DNA of 64,000 nucleotides from Photobacterium jeanii (GTDB taxonomy: Bacteria > Pseudomonadota > Gammaproteobacteria > Enterobacterales > Vibrionaceae). The notes under the pieces were generated by a model, which ran no database searches, had not been told where the DNA came from, and worked only from the letters and a program-made list of their open reading frames with translations. Within the stretch, counting starts at the first letter, position 1. Every line of letters starts with the position of its first letter. Where the stretch lies: assembly GCF_001650345.1 (NCBI RefSeq), contig NZ_LVHF01000012.1, positions 1,240,001-1,304,000 on the forward strand. Reading direction: 5' to 3'. Both the position numbers and the translations under genes were made by a program. This document shows, piece after piece, positions 18,453 through 28,405 of the stretch.

Positions 18453-20336
18453 CTAGCGAGAGGCATTCAGTAAGGTTTCAAAGGTTTCGTTCGCCACTGT
18501 CATAATGCGTGACGACGCGGCATAGGCTTGCTGGAAGCGCATCATATTGGCTGCTTCTTCATCCAGGTTAACCCCTGAGATTTCTGCAACGCGGCTTTCT
18601 GCCGCATCTTTCTCCACCAGCCCCACTTCGCGTAAACGGCTTGCCGAGGCTTTTTGCACGCCCATTTCGGTGTTCAAACCTTCGTAAACATCCAATACCG
18701 TTGAGCGACCGTTATCCATCACTTTGGCGGTTTGTACATCCTGCATTTTGATCAGGTTGCCGTTATCCCCCATCGCTGGGTTCAGGTTAACCGCAAAAAT
18801 ATCGTTCCCCATCGCACCGTTGCTTAGGCTAAAAGTAGTGCCATTCACGGTCACATCACCCGTCGGTGGATAAGCTTGAGGCGCTTGAAGAATATTGCCT
18901 TTCATATCAAGCACGGCAAATTGACTGGCATCGGGTGAAATCGCCACTTGAAACTCGCGAAGGCTACCCGGATTAGTCACTTGGAATTCAGCCGTACCGT
19001 GAGCCTTGGTTGCCGAGCTCATGTAGCTTTGAGCTGCAATTTTTGATGGGTCTTCCATCGTCACTCGCATATCACCAGCTGACATACGAGTTGGGCGGAT
19101 CAGAATCGGCTCACCAATACCCACTGGCGAGGCAATTTCAATCTCGAGCCCATCAACACTAAATTTCGGTGGCGTACCGGATGGCATGACGTTCTGGCTT
19201 TTACCATCAGGGGTGATCAACTTATGTTGGCTACCATCGAAGCTCAGCTGGTACTCACCTGCTTTCAAGGCACTCAAATCATCAATGTACACATTCACCG
19301 CCGCCGTTGACCCTTTTGGGATCAGAGCGCGTGCGCCAGCCGCCGCGGGAGCATTAATATCGGCAAAAATGTTTTCGCCCACTTGCCCTTTTAGATCTAA
19401 ACCTTGGGATTGCAGTTCGTTCATGCTGCCGGCAAAACCGACCGCAATGCGCCCCATTTCATCCATCGCTTGAGCAAGGGTTTCATCACGGAACTGGAAC
19501 AACGATGCCAGCTTACCGCCAATATCATCGTTACGGATTTTCTTGAGCGCGTTACCTTCGACCAAAGCTAGCTGGGTTTGACGTGGGTCAGGGCTACCAT
19601 CCACCATTTTCAATTGGCTTGATTCGGTACCCGATACCAGCGTATGACCACTACCGATCATAATATTGAAGGTTTCGTCGTTCTTACGCGTCACCGTCAC
19701 CTTGGTGTACTGCGATAGCTCATTAATCAGGGCTTGGTGGCGATCAAGTAAATCGTTATCTGTACCCGCAGTTGGAGTTTTAATAATCGCACTGTGAATA
19801 TCAACAAGCTCACGACCAATATCGTTCACACGATCTAAGGTACGCGCCAAAATATCATTGGTTTCAGTTTGCTGTTGTGCCAACACCTTGTGGTTATCGT
19901 TTAGCCCTGCCGCCACTAACTTGGCTTTTTCAAGTACCACTTTACGGGCACCGATATCGCTTGGGCTATCCGCCATGCCTTTCACAGCGTCGTACCACTG
20001 GTTCATGTCTTCTGGAATCTTCTTCGCGCTGTTACTTAGCATGTTATCCAGACGACCCAGTTGCCCTTCACGCTCTGAGGCGTAGCTAAGGTTAGTGGTA
20101 GTCAGGTTTAACTCATTGGTCGCAAACTGATCGTAGCCACGGCGAACTTCTGCCGCATGCACACCAGTACCGTATTGGTTGCCACCCCACCAAATTGGAT
20201 CATTGGTGCTTTGAACAACTGACTGGCGACTGTAGCCCTCAGTATTTACGTTATTAATATTGTGGCTAGTGGTGTTGAGCTGACGCTGGGCCGTTAATAC
20301 GCCCTGCGACCCCATATTGAGTAGGTCAAACCCCAT
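18453..20336 (-). CDS. flgK: Hook-filament junction protein FlgK (HAP1)
   Basis: FlgK (627 aa) is the first hook-associated protein on the hook tip. The N-terminus (DLLNMGSQGVLTAQRQLNTT, SHNINNVNTEGYSRQ) is the rod-hook family signature. The C-terminus (SGVNLDEEAANMMRFQQAY) is the matching helix. It heads the flgKL operon with a sigma-54 promoter about 45 bases upstream, and is separated from flgJ by 240 bases. Confidence 0.96.
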   Translation of the reverse strand: MGFDLLNMGSQGVLTAQRQLNTTSHNINNVNTEGYSRQSVVQSTNDPIWWGGNQYGTGVHAAEVRRGYDQFATNELNLTTTNLSYASEREGQLGRLDNMLSNSAKKIPEDMNQWYDAVKGMADSPSDIGARKVVLEKAKLVAAGLNDNHKVLAQQQTETNDILARTLDRVNDIGRELVDIHSAIIKTPTAGTDNDLLDRHQALINELSQYTKVTVTRKNDETFNIMIGSGHTLVSGTESSQLKMVDGSPDPRQTQLALVEGNALKKIRNDDIGGKLASLFQFRDETLAQAMDEMGRIAVGFAGSMNELQSQGLDLKGQVGENIFADINAPAAAGARALIPKGSTAAVNVYIDDLSALKAGEYQLSFDGSQHKLITPDGKSQNVMPSGTPPKFSVDGLEIEIASPVGIGEPILIRPTRMSAGDMRVTMEDPSKIAAQSYMSSATKAHGTAEFQVTNPGSLREFQVAISPDASQFAVLDMKGNILQAPQAYPPTGDVTVNGTTFSLSNGAMGNDIFAVNLNPAMGDNGNLIKMQDVQTAKVMDNGRSTVLDVYEGLNTEMGVQKASASRLREVGLVEKDAAESRVAEISGVNLDEEAANMMRFQQAYAASSRIMTVANETFETLLNASR

Positions 20337-20382
20337 CTCGCCTCCAGTAAGCTGTTCATAAAATTACAATTACCGCTTTAAA

Positions 20383-20398
20383 TGCAATATTTATGCCA
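20383..20398 (-). promoter_or_regulatory. Sigma-54 promoter of flgKL
   Basis: The minus strand reads TGGCATAAATATTGCA, with perfect 10-base GG/GC spacing. A GGCAA-N3-TTGCC-type pair at about 20456-20468 lies some 90 bases upstream of the predicted start, in enhancer position. Confidence 0.85.
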
Positions 20399-20578
20399 TA
20401 ACAAGATGTACGTTTAACTCATTGTTTTATATGAAATGGTGTGAGGTTTTCTTATGGCAAAGGGTTGCCGTTCTAAAAAACACGTAAGGTGAGGAAAAAT
20501 AAAAGAGGCACCCTAGGGTGCCACTCTTGAATTGAGGTGTTATACAAACGAAATTGACTGTTCGATAAAAGGCAATAA

Positions 20579-21559
20579 CTACTTCATCAAGCTATTAACT
20601 TTATCCATCACGCTGATGACTTTCTGCGAGTAATTCGGATCTGTCGCGTAGCCTGCCTTATGCAGATTACGGATAAACTGACGCGGATCTTCTGGGCTAC
20701 TCAAGGCTTTTTCGTAACGCGGGTTATCGTTCAAGAAGCGCACATAGTCGTTAAAGCTATCTTGGAAACCATCATACGAGCGAAATGCAGCTTTCTCTTG
20801 CACCGGTATACCATTGTGAAACTCCAAGGTATTGGTGGCAACTTTCGGCCCTTGCCAACGCGGATCAGCCTTTATGTTGAACAAGTTATTGCTCGACCCT
20901 GCCGCATTCTTGATCACCTTCTTACCCCACCCTGTTTCGAGCGCGGCTTGGGCGATCAATACCGCCGGATCGGTGCCTAATGCACTTGCCGCTTTCTCAG
21001 CATACGGCTGCATCTTAGAAACAAACTCTTCTGGACTAGTAAAGGTTTGTGACGGTTGAATAGGCGCTGCCGCCATTGGTGGCACTGGCGCAAAATTTTG
21101 CTGACGGGCTTGTGCCGCTTTCATCACTTTGATCGCATCATCAGCGGCTTTATCAAGCATTGCTTTGTCTGGTTTATCACCATTTTTATCGGTCGGCAAA
21201 CGCAGTGGCGAGTCGTGTACCGCATTACGGATCACATCTTCGCTTGGCTTTTCTTGCTCACCGCCCAATTGATTAACGATCAAATCCGCTAACCCCAACG
21301 AGCCCGAGGTACTCAGCTCGTTTGCCATTTGCTCATCACGCATTTGCTCGAAAAACTTGGTGGTGTTACTGCTCATCAAGTCAGATTCAAACGCTTCATT
21401 CGCTTGGCGCATCGACTTAAACAGCATCTGAGTAAAGATAGATTCAAACTGTTGCGCCGCTGCACGCAGTGCCCCTTGTTCATCTTCTTTAATGCCCGCA
21501 CGTAAGCGGTCTAAGTTGGCAATGTCGTGAACAAAGCCAGCGTCATAGTTCGTATTCAT
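20579..21559 (-). CDS. flgJ: Flagellar rod-capping protein and muramidase FlgJ
   Basis: FlgJ (326 aa) caps the growing rod and opens the peptidoglycan. The N-terminal rod-binding domain is at about 25-100 (AAAQQFESIFTQMLFKSMRQ). A Pro/Ala-rich linker follows at about 145-175. The C-terminal glucosaminidase/muramidase domain has the catalytic glutamate E208 in ALETGWGKKV and YATDPNYSQKV near the end. This two-domain form is typical of gamma-proteobacteria. It is the last gene of the flgFGHIJ run. Confidence 0.96.
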   Translation of the reverse strand: MNTNYDAGFVHDIANLDRLRAGIKEDEQGALRAAAQQFESIFTQMLFKSMRQANEAFESDLMSSNTTKFFEQMRDEQMANELSTSGSLGLADLIVNQLGGEQEKPSEDVIRNAVHDSPLRLPTDKNGDKPDKAMLDKAADDAIKVMKAAQARQQNFAPVPPMAAAPIQPSQTFTSPEEFVSKMQPYAEKAASALGTDPAVLIAQAALETGWGKKVIKNAAGSSNNLFNIKADPRWQGPKVATNTLEFHNGIPVQEKAAFRSYDGFQDSFNDYVRFLNDNPRYEKALSSPEDPRQFIRNLHKAGYATDPNYSQKVISVMDKVNSLMK

Positions 21560-21599
21560 CGTCTTTACTCTGAGCGTTTACGTGTAACGTATGCATCCA

Positions 21600-22697
21600 T
21601 TAAATAATGATGAGCTGACCTTCAATGGCGCCCGCTTGTTTCAAGGCCTGCAAAATTGCCATCAAGTCTGACGGCGCAGCACCCACTTGGTTTACCGCAC
21701 GAACAAGATCGTCCAAGGTGATCCCCGGCTCAAACTTAAACATGCGCGAGTTCGCTTCTGTCACATCTATTTCTGAGTTCGGTACAACCACGGTATTACC
21801 GCCAGAGAACGCATTGGGTTGGCTCGCTTGCGGGTTTTCTTTAATGGTTACCGTCATCCCACCGTGCGTGATCGCCGCTGGTTTTAACTTCACATGCTGA
21901 CCCACTACAATGGTACCTGTGCGTGAGTTAACAATGATTTTCGCCGCGCCTTCCGCTGGGTTAAATTCAATGTTTTCGATAGTCGATAAGAAAGCGACAC
22001 GCTGAGTGACATCGCGCGGGGCACGTACTCGGATCGACGTCGCGTCAATGGCTGCCGCCATATCAGGGCCAAGGAACTGATTCACCGAATCAGCCATGCG
22101 CTGCGCGGTAGTAAAGTCGGATTCGAACAAGTTAAAAGTTAAGAAATCGCCGCGTGAAAACGGGTTCGGTACTTCTTGCTCCACAATCGCACCATTACTA
22201 ATACGACCCACGGTTGGGTTATTACCAACAATTTTAGAGCCATCGGCACCACTGGCACTGAAGCCGCTGACCACCAAGCTACCTTGGGCAACTGCATAAA
22301 CTTTACCGTCTAAACCTTTAAGGAAGGTTTGCAATAAAGTACCGCCACGTAAGCTTTTCGCAGAGCCAATCGACGATACTGTAATATCAATCGTCTGACC
22401 TTGTTTGGTAAACGCAGGCAAGGTGGCATTGACCGCTACTGCTGCAACGTTTTTGGTTTTCGGCTTCTGCCCTGCCGGCAACTGAATACCAAAGTTTTGT
22501 AACATGGCGCGGAAGCTTTGATCGGTGAACGGCGTAGTTTCACCAGTACCCGGCAAACCCACCACTAAACCATAACCCACCAATTGGTTATCACGTACCC
22601 CAGCCACTTCCGACACATCTTTGATCCGTGCCGCTTGCAAAGGTAACGCTAATACCAACAATAAGCTGGTTAGGATAAAACGAAAATTCACCTTCAT
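21600..22697 (-). CDS. flgI: Flagellar P-ring protein FlgI
   Basis: FlgI (365 aa) forms the periplasmic P-ring bushing around the rod. A cleavable signal peptide is visible at 1-22 ([15 protein letters not shown]). The mature start [20 protein letters not shown] is the family hallmark, and the C-terminus ([20 protein letters not shown]) is conserved. Length is normal. It is 18 bases after flgH and 40 before flgJ. Confidence 0.97.
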   Translation of the reverse strand: MKVNFRFILTSLLLVLALPLQAARIKDVSEVAGVRDNQLVGYGLVVGLPGTGETTPFTDQSFRAMLQNFGIQLPAGQKPKTKNVAAVAVNATLPAFTKQGQTIDITVSSIGSAKSLRGGTLLQTFLKGLDGKVYAVAQGSLVVSGFSASGADGSKIVGNNPTVGRISNGAIVEQEVPNPFSRGDFLTFNLFESDFTTAQRMADSVNQFLGPDMAAAIDATSIRVRAPRDVTQRVAFLSTIENIEFNPAEGAAKIIVNSRTGTIVVGQHVKLKPAAITHGGMTVTIKENPQASQPNAFSGGNTVVVPNSEIDVTEANSRMFKFEPGITLDDLVRAVNQVGAAPSDLMAILQALKQAGAIEGQLIII

Positions 22698-22715
22698 GCT
22701 CCCATCAAACTGAGG

Positions 22716-23495
22716 TTATAACGTGACGTTAAAGAAGCGGCCTAGCCAGCCTTGCTCTTGAATATCTTGGCGATCACCTGTACCTGAATACTGAATGCGC
22801 GCATTCGTTATACGAGTAGACGTTATCGTATTTTCTTGGCTGATATCGTCAGGACGGATGGTGCCGCTAACACGAATGTACTCATCACCCGTATTCAGGG
22901 TTAACCACTTTTCACCGCGCACAATCAAATTGCCATTCGCCAAAATGTCGATCACCTCTACCGAGATTTCACCTTTAATGCTGTTGCTTTGATCGGCCGA
23001 TGTGCTGCCCGCGAATTTGTTTTGGTTCTTCACTTCGTAAGACAGTTCTCGCCCAGCAATCTGCATGTTCTGACCACCCAAGGCTAGCGGGTCCATCGAC
23101 ATATCAGTTTTCTTGTCAAGGTCAGAGCTTGCGCTCTTTTTCGCTTGTGTTCGCTCTTCTAGCAGTACCGTGACGATATCGCCAATACCACGCGGCTTAG
23201 TGTCATCATAAAGATCTTGTACATGCGAAGTGCTAAACAGTGAGCCTGTCGCTGTCGCATAGTGCTCTGGTTTTGGTTGAGGACGCACACTCGCCCATGC
23301 CGGATCGCCTTGCTCAGGGTCTTCGCGGCGGCGTAGCATATCCACCAAGTCACTTTCTTTTTTGGTCGAGCCTTCAACGGCATCGACATTAGTGGTTGCC
23401 TTCTCAACATCATTACCAGTATCTGGTTGCTGAGGTATCAACTCACAACCGGTTAAAGTCAGAAACACCAAGCTACACAAGATTTTTTTCATCAT
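22716..23495 (-). CDS. flgH: Flagellar L-ring lipoprotein FlgH
   Basis: FlgH (259 aa) builds the outer-membrane L-ring. A lipoprotein signal peptide ends in the lipobox LTGC, with the cysteine at residue 17. Conserved FlgH segments include [30 protein letters not shown] and the C-terminal [19 protein letters not shown]. It lies 15 bases after flgG. Confidence 0.96.
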   Translation of the reverse strand: MMKKILCSLVFLTLTGCELIPQQPDTGNDVEKATTNVDAVEGSTKKESDLVDMLRRREDPEQGDPAWASVRPQPKPEHYATATGSLFSTSHVQDLYDDTKPRGIGDIVTVLLEERTQAKKSASSDLDKKTDMSMDPLALGGQNMQIAGRELSYEVKNQNKFAGSTSADQSNSIKGEISVEVIDILANGNLIVRGEKWLTLNTGDEYIRVSGTIRPDDISQENTITSTRITNARIQYSGTGDRQDIQEQGWLGRFFNVTL

Positions 23496-23510
23496 GACCC
23501 TAATTCCGTA

Positions 23511-24299
23511 CTAAAGCTGCTGGTTCACGTAGCTCAACATCTGATCCACTGTTGAGATCACTTTCGAGTTCATCTCGTAAACACGCTGAGCTTCAATCAT
23601 ATTCACTAGCTCTTCGGTTACGTTTACGTTCGATGTTTCTAGCATTGATTGACGGATAGAGCCCAAGCCATTCAGTCCAGGAACACCTTCTTGCGGGTCA
23701 CCACTGGCGCCTGTTGGCAAAAATAGGTTCTGACCAATAGGTTCCAAACCGCCTGGATTGATGAAGTTAACCGTAGTGATCTGGCCTAGCACCTGATTCT
23801 CTTGCTGACCACGAATACGTGCCGACACTTCACCATCCGTACCGACCGTGATACCCACTGCGTCTTCAGGGATCGCAATTTCAGGCTGTAAGACATAACC
23901 AGAACCCGAGGTGACTAGCTGACCTTCATTGTTGATGGTGAACTGACCGTTACGGGTATAACCAATGTTGCCGTCTGGTAGCATGATCTGGAAGAAGCCT
24001 TCACCTTCTACCATCATATCCATCGCATTGTTGGTGGTTTGGGTATTACCCTGGGTGAAGACTTTTTGCGTCGCGACCACTTTTGAACCCGCACCAAGCA
24101 TCAAGCCCGATGGCAACTGAGTGTCTTGAGATGACTGACCACCCGGCTGGTTAATGTTCTGGTAAAACAAATCTTCAAAGACCGCACGGCTCTTTTTAAA
24201 ACCCACGGTCGAGGCATTCGCCAAGTTGTTCGAAATGGTTGAAATATTGGTTTGCTGGGCATCAAGACCAGTCTTACTTACCCAAAGTGCTGGATGCAT
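23511..24299 (-). CDS. flgG: Distal rod protein FlgG
   Basis: FlgG (262 aa) makes the distal rod. The start (MHPALWVSKTGLDAQQTNIS) and the motif NNLANASTVGFKKSRAVFED are the rod signature. The C-terminus ETSNVNVTEELVNMIEAQRV is strongly conserved. Length is standard. Confidence 0.97.
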   Translation of the reverse strand: MHPALWVSKTGLDAQQTNISTISNNLANASTVGFKKSRAVFEDLFYQNINQPGGQSSQDTQLPSGLMLGAGSKVVATQKVFTQGNTQTTNNAMDMMVEGEGFFQIMLPDGNIGYTRNGQFTINNEGQLVTSGSGYVLQPEIAIPEDAVGITVGTDGEVSARIRGQQENQVLGQITTVNFINPGGLEPIGQNLFLPTGASGDPQEGVPGLNGLGSIRQSMLETSNVNVTEELVNMIEAQRVYEMNSKVISTVDQMLSYVNQQL

Positions 24300-24319
24300 C
24301 TTAGTTTCCTTCTACCCTA

Positions 24320-25066
24320 TTAACCCATGCGCAGTAGCGAGCCAGATGCTTCATCCATCTGCTCAGCGGTTTTCATCAGTTTGACTTGCATTTCAAAGTG
24401 ACGTTGCAGATCGATCATGCTGGTCATTTCGCCAACCGCATTCACGTTACTGCCTTCCAGCGCACCTTTAAGTACCGATACATTGGCATCAGCATCATAG
24501 GTTTTACCTGGGGTCTTCGACTTAAATAAGCCGTTGACGTCTTTATATAATTCGTTGTTTGCAGGGCGCACAAGCTTCAAGCGATCAATCACTTCCATCG
24601 CTTCTGGTGGCGCACCTTGTGGAAGTACCGAAATCGTGCCATCGGTACCAATTTCAATTTTGCTGATTGGAAGAGGAACAAAAATAGGACCATTTTCACC
24701 CATCATCAGGTTGCCATTGGTGTTCTGTAGCATCCCCGTCTGGTCAATTTTCAGGTGACCTGCTCGGGTGTAGGCTTCTTGTCCTGACGCATCGGTGACG
24801 GTTAACCAACCATCGCCTTGAACGGCAACATCCAGATCGCGCCCTGTGGTCATCACTGACCCTTGGGAAAAGTCTTGTCCAGGACGTTCGGTCATCGCAA
24901 AAACACGGGTCGGCATGCCTTCACCGTAAGCTTGCATACTACGTGCCTGCTCAAGGTCAGCTCGAAAACCGGTTGTTTTTACGTTAGCAAGGTTGTTGGC
25001 ATGCAACTGCATTCCATACATATCTTGCTTTGCACCACTCATGGCAAGAAATAGCGCGCGATCCAT
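24320..25066 (-). CDS. flgF: Proximal rod protein FlgF
   Basis: FlgF (248 aa) is a rod subunit. MDRALFLAMSGAKQDMYGMQ and the motif LHANNLANVKTTGFRADLEQ identify it, as does the C-terminal SNVNAVGEMTSMIDLQRHFE. It begins a separate transcription unit: an intrinsic terminator after flgE and a sigma-54 element both lie in the 192 bases upstream. Confidence 0.96.
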   Translation of the reverse strand: MDRALFLAMSGAKQDMYGMQLHANNLANVKTTGFRADLEQARSMQAYGEGMPTRVFAMTERPGQDFSQGSVMTTGRDLDVAVQGDGWLTVTDASGQEAYTRAGHLKIDQTGMLQNTNGNLMMGENGPIFVPLPISKIEIGTDGTISVLPQGAPPEAMEVIDRLKLVRPANNELYKDVNGLFKSKTPGKTYDADANVSVLKGALEGSNVNAVGEMTSMIDLQRHFEMQVKLMKTAEQMDEASGSLLRMG

Positions 25067-25099
25067 ATTACTCTCCCATCGTCATCTGACGACAAGTTA

Positions 25100-25115
25100 A
25101 GCAATATATATGCCA
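25100..25115 (-). promoter_or_regulatory. Sigma-54 promoter of flgFGHIJ
   Basis: The minus strand reads TGGCATATATATTGCT with correct 10-base GG/GC spacing, ending about 34 bases upstream of the flgF start. Confidence 0.85.
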
Positions 25116-25203
25116 CAAATAAATATCAATAGATATCAACAACTTAATATTTTTAAGTTGCCGCAAAGGTAGGAGGCGTCAACTTGCTGACGCTGGATAT
25201 GAC

Positions 25204-25235
25204 AAAAATTGCCGCTTGCAAGGGCAAGCGGCAAT
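25204..25235 (-). terminator. Intrinsic terminator after flgE
   Basis: The minus-strand stem ATTGCCGCTTGC / GCAAGCGGCAAT with a 4-base loop is followed by TTTT. It is strong and separates flgBCDE from flgFGHIJ. Confidence 0.9.
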
Positions 25236-25258
25236 CAGCTAATACACGAGAAAAGGTA

Positions 25259-26560
25259 TTAACGAATTTGAAGAATTGTTTGTTGCAGTTGGTTATCCAC
25301 TTCAAGCGCACGGGAGTTCGCTTGGAAGTTACGTTGAGCGGTGATCAAATCCACCAGCTCTTGCGTCATGTCGATGTTTGATTGCTCAAGAGTACCACTC
25401 TTAATCGCACCGAATGCACCTTGGGTTGCTTCACCCCAAATTGCTGCGCCAGAGTTTTGGCTCGCTACCCACTGAGTACCGCCTTTCGATACCAAGCCTT
25501 GTTCGTTTGGTACACGTACCATACCAACACGACCAAGGGTCACGTTCTCACCGTTAGAGTAAGTCGCAACAATAGAGCCTTTCGGGTCGATATCCACTTT
25601 CGCTAGGTAACCTGTGGTTGCACCATCTTCGTTAAAACGACGTACTTCAAACGGCGCAGCGTACTGAGTCGGCTCATCGTAGTTAAAGGTCAGTGTTTGC
25701 TGATCATCACCACCATTTAGCTTCAAGCCTGCTGCCGCAAAGTTCTCGGTCACGATTGGGTTACCACCATTAATGGTTTTCACCGAACCGTCAGAGTTGA
25801 AGTCCATCACAACACCTTTATGGCCAGCACCATTGGTTGCACCACCGTTAGCCACGTTTAGTGCTTTTTCACTATCACCGTCAGTTACTGTGTAGTACGT
25901 TGCCCAGCGGTTAGGTGCAGTGTTGTCTTTCACGTAGTAAGTGGTCATCTTGTACGGCTGACCAAGGGAGTCATAAATCGTAACTGAGGTCGACTTATCG
26001 TAAGTATTCGGATCGCTAAAGTTAAACTGTGTAGCATCTTTTGCTTCAGCATTAGCAGGCAGGTTCACACCCACTTGAATATTGGTTGAAGCGCGAGGCT
26101 GACCAAACTGATCTGGCACTTTCAGTGCTTGAGGCTCATATGAGGTCACCTGATCAGTCGTCGCATCGACTTTATAACCCAGTAGGTATTGGTCTTCAGA
26201 GTTAACCAAGTAGTTGTCTTTGTTTAGGTGGAAAGCACCGTTACGAGTCAGGCTATTATTTTGTGGCTGCAGTTGGTCATCTGCCACCGCAAAGAAACCG
26301 CTACCTGATACACGCATATCAAGTGGGTTATTGGTGTAGATACTAGAGCCTTCATGGAATTGCTGAGCAACAACCGATGTTTGTACACCGCCGCCTGTGG
26401 TGGTTTTTGCATTCGAAAAGATCGACGCCGAGTACACATCTCCGAATTCCGCACGCGACTCTTTAAAGCCGTATGTGTTGGAGTTGGCAATGTTGTTACT
26501 GGTAGTGTTGAGGTCTTTTTGTGACGCACCAATACCACTTAGTGAAATGTTGAATCCCAT
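25259..26560 (-). CDS. flgE: Flagellar hook protein FlgE
   Basis: FlgE (433 aa) is the hook subunit. The N-terminus (MGFNISLSGIGASQKDLNTT, NNIANSNTYGFKESRAEFGD) and C-terminus (LEQSNIDMTQELVDLITAQR, NFQANSRALEVDNQLQQ) are the family ends, with the variable hook domains between. It is 34 bases after flgD and is followed by a strong terminator. Confidence 0.97.
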   Translation of the reverse strand: MGFNISLSGIGASQKDLNTTSNNIANSNTYGFKESRAEFGDVYSASIFSNAKTTTGGGVQTSVVAQQFHEGSSIYTNNPLDMRVSGSGFFAVADDQLQPQNNSLTRNGAFHLNKDNYLVNSEDQYLLGYKVDATTDQVTSYEPQALKVPDQFGQPRASTNIQVGVNLPANAEAKDATQFNFSDPNTYDKSTSVTIYDSLGQPYKMTTYYVKDNTAPNRWATYYTVTDGDSEKALNVANGGATNGAGHKGVVMDFNSDGSVKTINGGNPIVTENFAAAGLKLNGGDDQQTLTFNYDEPTQYAAPFEVRRFNEDGATTGYLAKVDIDPKGSIVATYSNGENVTLGRVGMVRVPNEQGLVSKGGTQWVASQNSGAAIWGEATQGAFGAIKSGTLEQSNIDMTQELVDLITAQRNFQANSRALEVDNQLQQTILQIR

Positions 26561-26594
26561 GATTAATTCTCCGAATACCTTTTACCTAGTGGTA

Positions 26595-27311
26595 TTAAAC
26601 CTGACCGACTTCTAATACTTCTGCTAACTTAAATGGGCTATCAAACCCGGCAAGGTTAAGCATGACGTTGCCGTCACCGTTGCCTAACAACACGCTGTTT
26701 ACGTTGGCGTAGGTCGATACATCGAACTCACGGTTTTCACCACCAACTAAGCCTGCCGCTTTCACTTTGTAACGCCCTTCTGGCAATGGGTTGCCGTTTT
26801 CGTCATTCCCATCCCAATCAAGGCGGTGTTCACCCGGTGGCTTAGCACCAAGATCCATTGTCTTAATCAACTGGCCTTGTTCGTTTTCAATCCGTACCAT
26901 CAGGTTGTCGATGGCTTGTGGCAATTTCACCATGCCAGCAACCCCACCTTCGATACCCTTCACTGCAGTAGTGCTTGGGATCAGTACGTCACGTCCGACC
27001 AAAGACGATGCCTGTAACGCCTGATTCGACGTCATTGCTGAGTTCAAGCTACCGAACTGTTCGTTCATTTGGCTGATGCCATCTACGGTCGCAAATGATG
27101 CCATTTGGGCAATCATTTGGTCATTACCCACAGGTTTGAACGGGTCTTGCTGCGCTAACTGCTTCGTTAGGAGCGACAAGAAATCTTCTTGTTTTAGTTC
27201 ATTCTGACCTGTGGTTTTCTGCTCTTCTTGTACCTTCTTCTCTTGCATCGCTTTAAGCTGATCAAGATAAGTCAGGTTAGAAGCACCACCCGCACCATTA
27301 ATACCGGTCAT
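26595..27311 (-). CDS. flgD: Hook assembly scaffold FlgD
   Basis: FlgD (238 aa) caps the growing hook and is absent from the finished organelle. The N-terminal segment, with QEDFLSLLTKQLAQQDPFKP and NDQMIAQMASFATVDGI, is diagnostic. The C-terminal part has the FlgD Ig/Tudor-like fold region (GEHRLDWDGNDENGNPLPEG). It lies between flgC and flgE as in other gamma-proteobacteria. Confidence 0.96.
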   Translation of the reverse strand: MTGINGAGGASNLTYLDQLKAMQEKKVQEEQKTTGQNELKQEDFLSLLTKQLAQQDPFKPVGNDQMIAQMASFATVDGISQMNEQFGSLNSAMTSNQALQASSLVGRDVLIPSTTAVKGIEGGVAGMVKLPQAIDNLMVRIENEQGQLIKTMDLGAKPPGEHRLDWDGNDENGNPLPEGRYKVKAAGLVGGENREFDVSTYANVNSVLLGNGDGNVMLNLAGFDSPFKLAEVLEVGQV

Positions 27312-27328
27312 TACAGAAACTCCTTAAC

Positions 27329-27745
27329 CTATTTGCCCATCTGCAATGTGCTCATCAGCATTTGCTTACCCGCATCAGCTACTTGCACATTGGTTTGATA
27401 GGAACGTGAGGCTGAAATCATGTTAGCCATTTCTTCCATCACATTAACATTCGGTTTGTAGATGTAGCCTTCCGCATTTGCCATTGGGTGCGCAGGGTTA
27501 TACTCCGCACGCAGTGGTTTTTGGCTTTCAACAATACCTTTCACTTGCACTGGCACACTATCTTCACGACGGTAGCTTGCGCTTTGCAGCTCCGCAGCAA
27601 AAATAGGGTGACGCGCTTTGTAGGTTTCTTCTGCAGAACTGCTTACGCTATTAGCATTCGCTAGGTTACTTGAAGTAGTGTTCAAACGAACCGATTCTGC
27701 ACTCATGGCAGAACCTGCCACATTAAATACGTTAAATAGGCTCAT
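27329..27745 (-). CDS. flgC: Proximal rod protein FlgC
   Basis: FlgC (138 aa) is a proximal rod subunit. The motif NTTSSNLANANSVSSSAEET and the segment YKPNVNVMEEMANMISASRS are the conserved FlgC parts. It starts 3 bases after the flgB stop codon, consistent with coupling. Confidence 0.96.
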   Translation of the reverse strand: MSLFNVFNVAGSAMSAESVRLNTTSSNLANANSVSSSAEETYKARHPIFAAELQSASYRREDSVPVQVKGIVESQKPLRAEYNPAHPMANAEGYIYKPNVNVMEEMANMISASRSYQTNVQVADAGKQMLMSTLQMGK

Positions 27746-27748
27746 TTA

Positions 27749-28147
27749 TTACTCCCCTCCTTTCAGTGCCTTGGACATGTTTTTAAACTTAGACCCAAGG
27801 AAGTCTAACGATGCTTGGTACTCCAGCGAGTTCTGCATGAACAAGCTTTTTTCCAGTTGGGCGTCTACTGTGTTGCCATCACCTGTATCAGGTTGCGTTG
27901 GTACACGGTACATTTGCTCACCCATTAACTGGGTTGAGGCAGAGATATGCCGCTCGCTGGTACGACTAAGGCTAATGCTTGCCCCAGACTTTGCCGCTCG
28001 CAGTGCACGATCGAAATCCAAATCTTTTGCTTTATAGCCCGGCGTATTCGCGTTAGCGATGTTACTTGCCAAGGTTTCCGCACGTTTTGCACGTACACCA
28101 ACGGTGTGTTGATGAATACCTAATGCTTTATCAAAAGAAATGGACAT
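27749..28147 (-). CDS. flgB: Proximal rod protein FlgB
   Basis: FlgB (132 aa) is a proximal rod subunit and the first gene of flgBCDE. The start at MSISFDKALGIHQHTVGVRA is set by homology and a GGAGGC box. The frame is open 59 codons further upstream, but that stretch crosses the sigma-54 promoter and looks non-coding. The motif LASNIANANTPGYKAKDLDF is the rod signature. Confidence 0.95.
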   Translation of the reverse strand: MSISFDKALGIHQHTVGVRAKRAETLASNIANANTPGYKAKDLDFDRALRAAKSGASISLSRTSERHISASTQLMGEQMYRVPTQPDTGDGNTVDAQLEKSLFMQNSLEYQASLDFLGSKFKNMSKALKGGE

Positions 28148-28178
28148 ATGTTGCCTCCAGTTAACCTGCACGAATAAA

Positions 28179-28195
28179 TGCAAGTAGGGTGCCAA
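28179..28195 (-). promoter_or_regulatory. Sigma-54 promoter of flgBCDE
   Basis: The minus strand reads TTGGCACCCTACTTGCA, a perfect match to TGGCAC-N5-TTGCA with 10-base spacing. It ends about 32 bases upstream of the flgB start. Confidence 0.9.
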
Positions 28196-28286
28196 GTTTG
28201 TTTTGTGGTGTTCAGAAAAAGGGAAAAGGTTTCGCTTTGCCAGCATAAGGGCTTTACAGCGCAATAGCAAAACTGCGCCACAAAAA

Positions 28287-28333
28287 CAAAAAAAGCATCG
28301 CCGTTTAGAGCGTGCCCTAAACAATGCGATGCT
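28287..28333 (-). terminator. Intrinsic terminator after cheR
   Basis: AGCATCG and CGATGCT pair around an inner GTTTAG/CTAAAC stem. On the minus strand the hairpin is followed by seven Ts. It separates cheVR from flgB. Confidence 0.85.
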
Positions 28334-28405
28334 AGTTTTATGCCAATCTGGTATCAGAGCTAAGAAGACGCGATATGGCTTCTCCGCTGAACTGACGACC
28401 GATTA

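Noticed and set aside
28148-28324. 59-codon upstream extension of flgB
   Set aside because: It reads through a perfect sigma-54 promoter and part of the cheR terminator; homology starts at MSISFDKAL.
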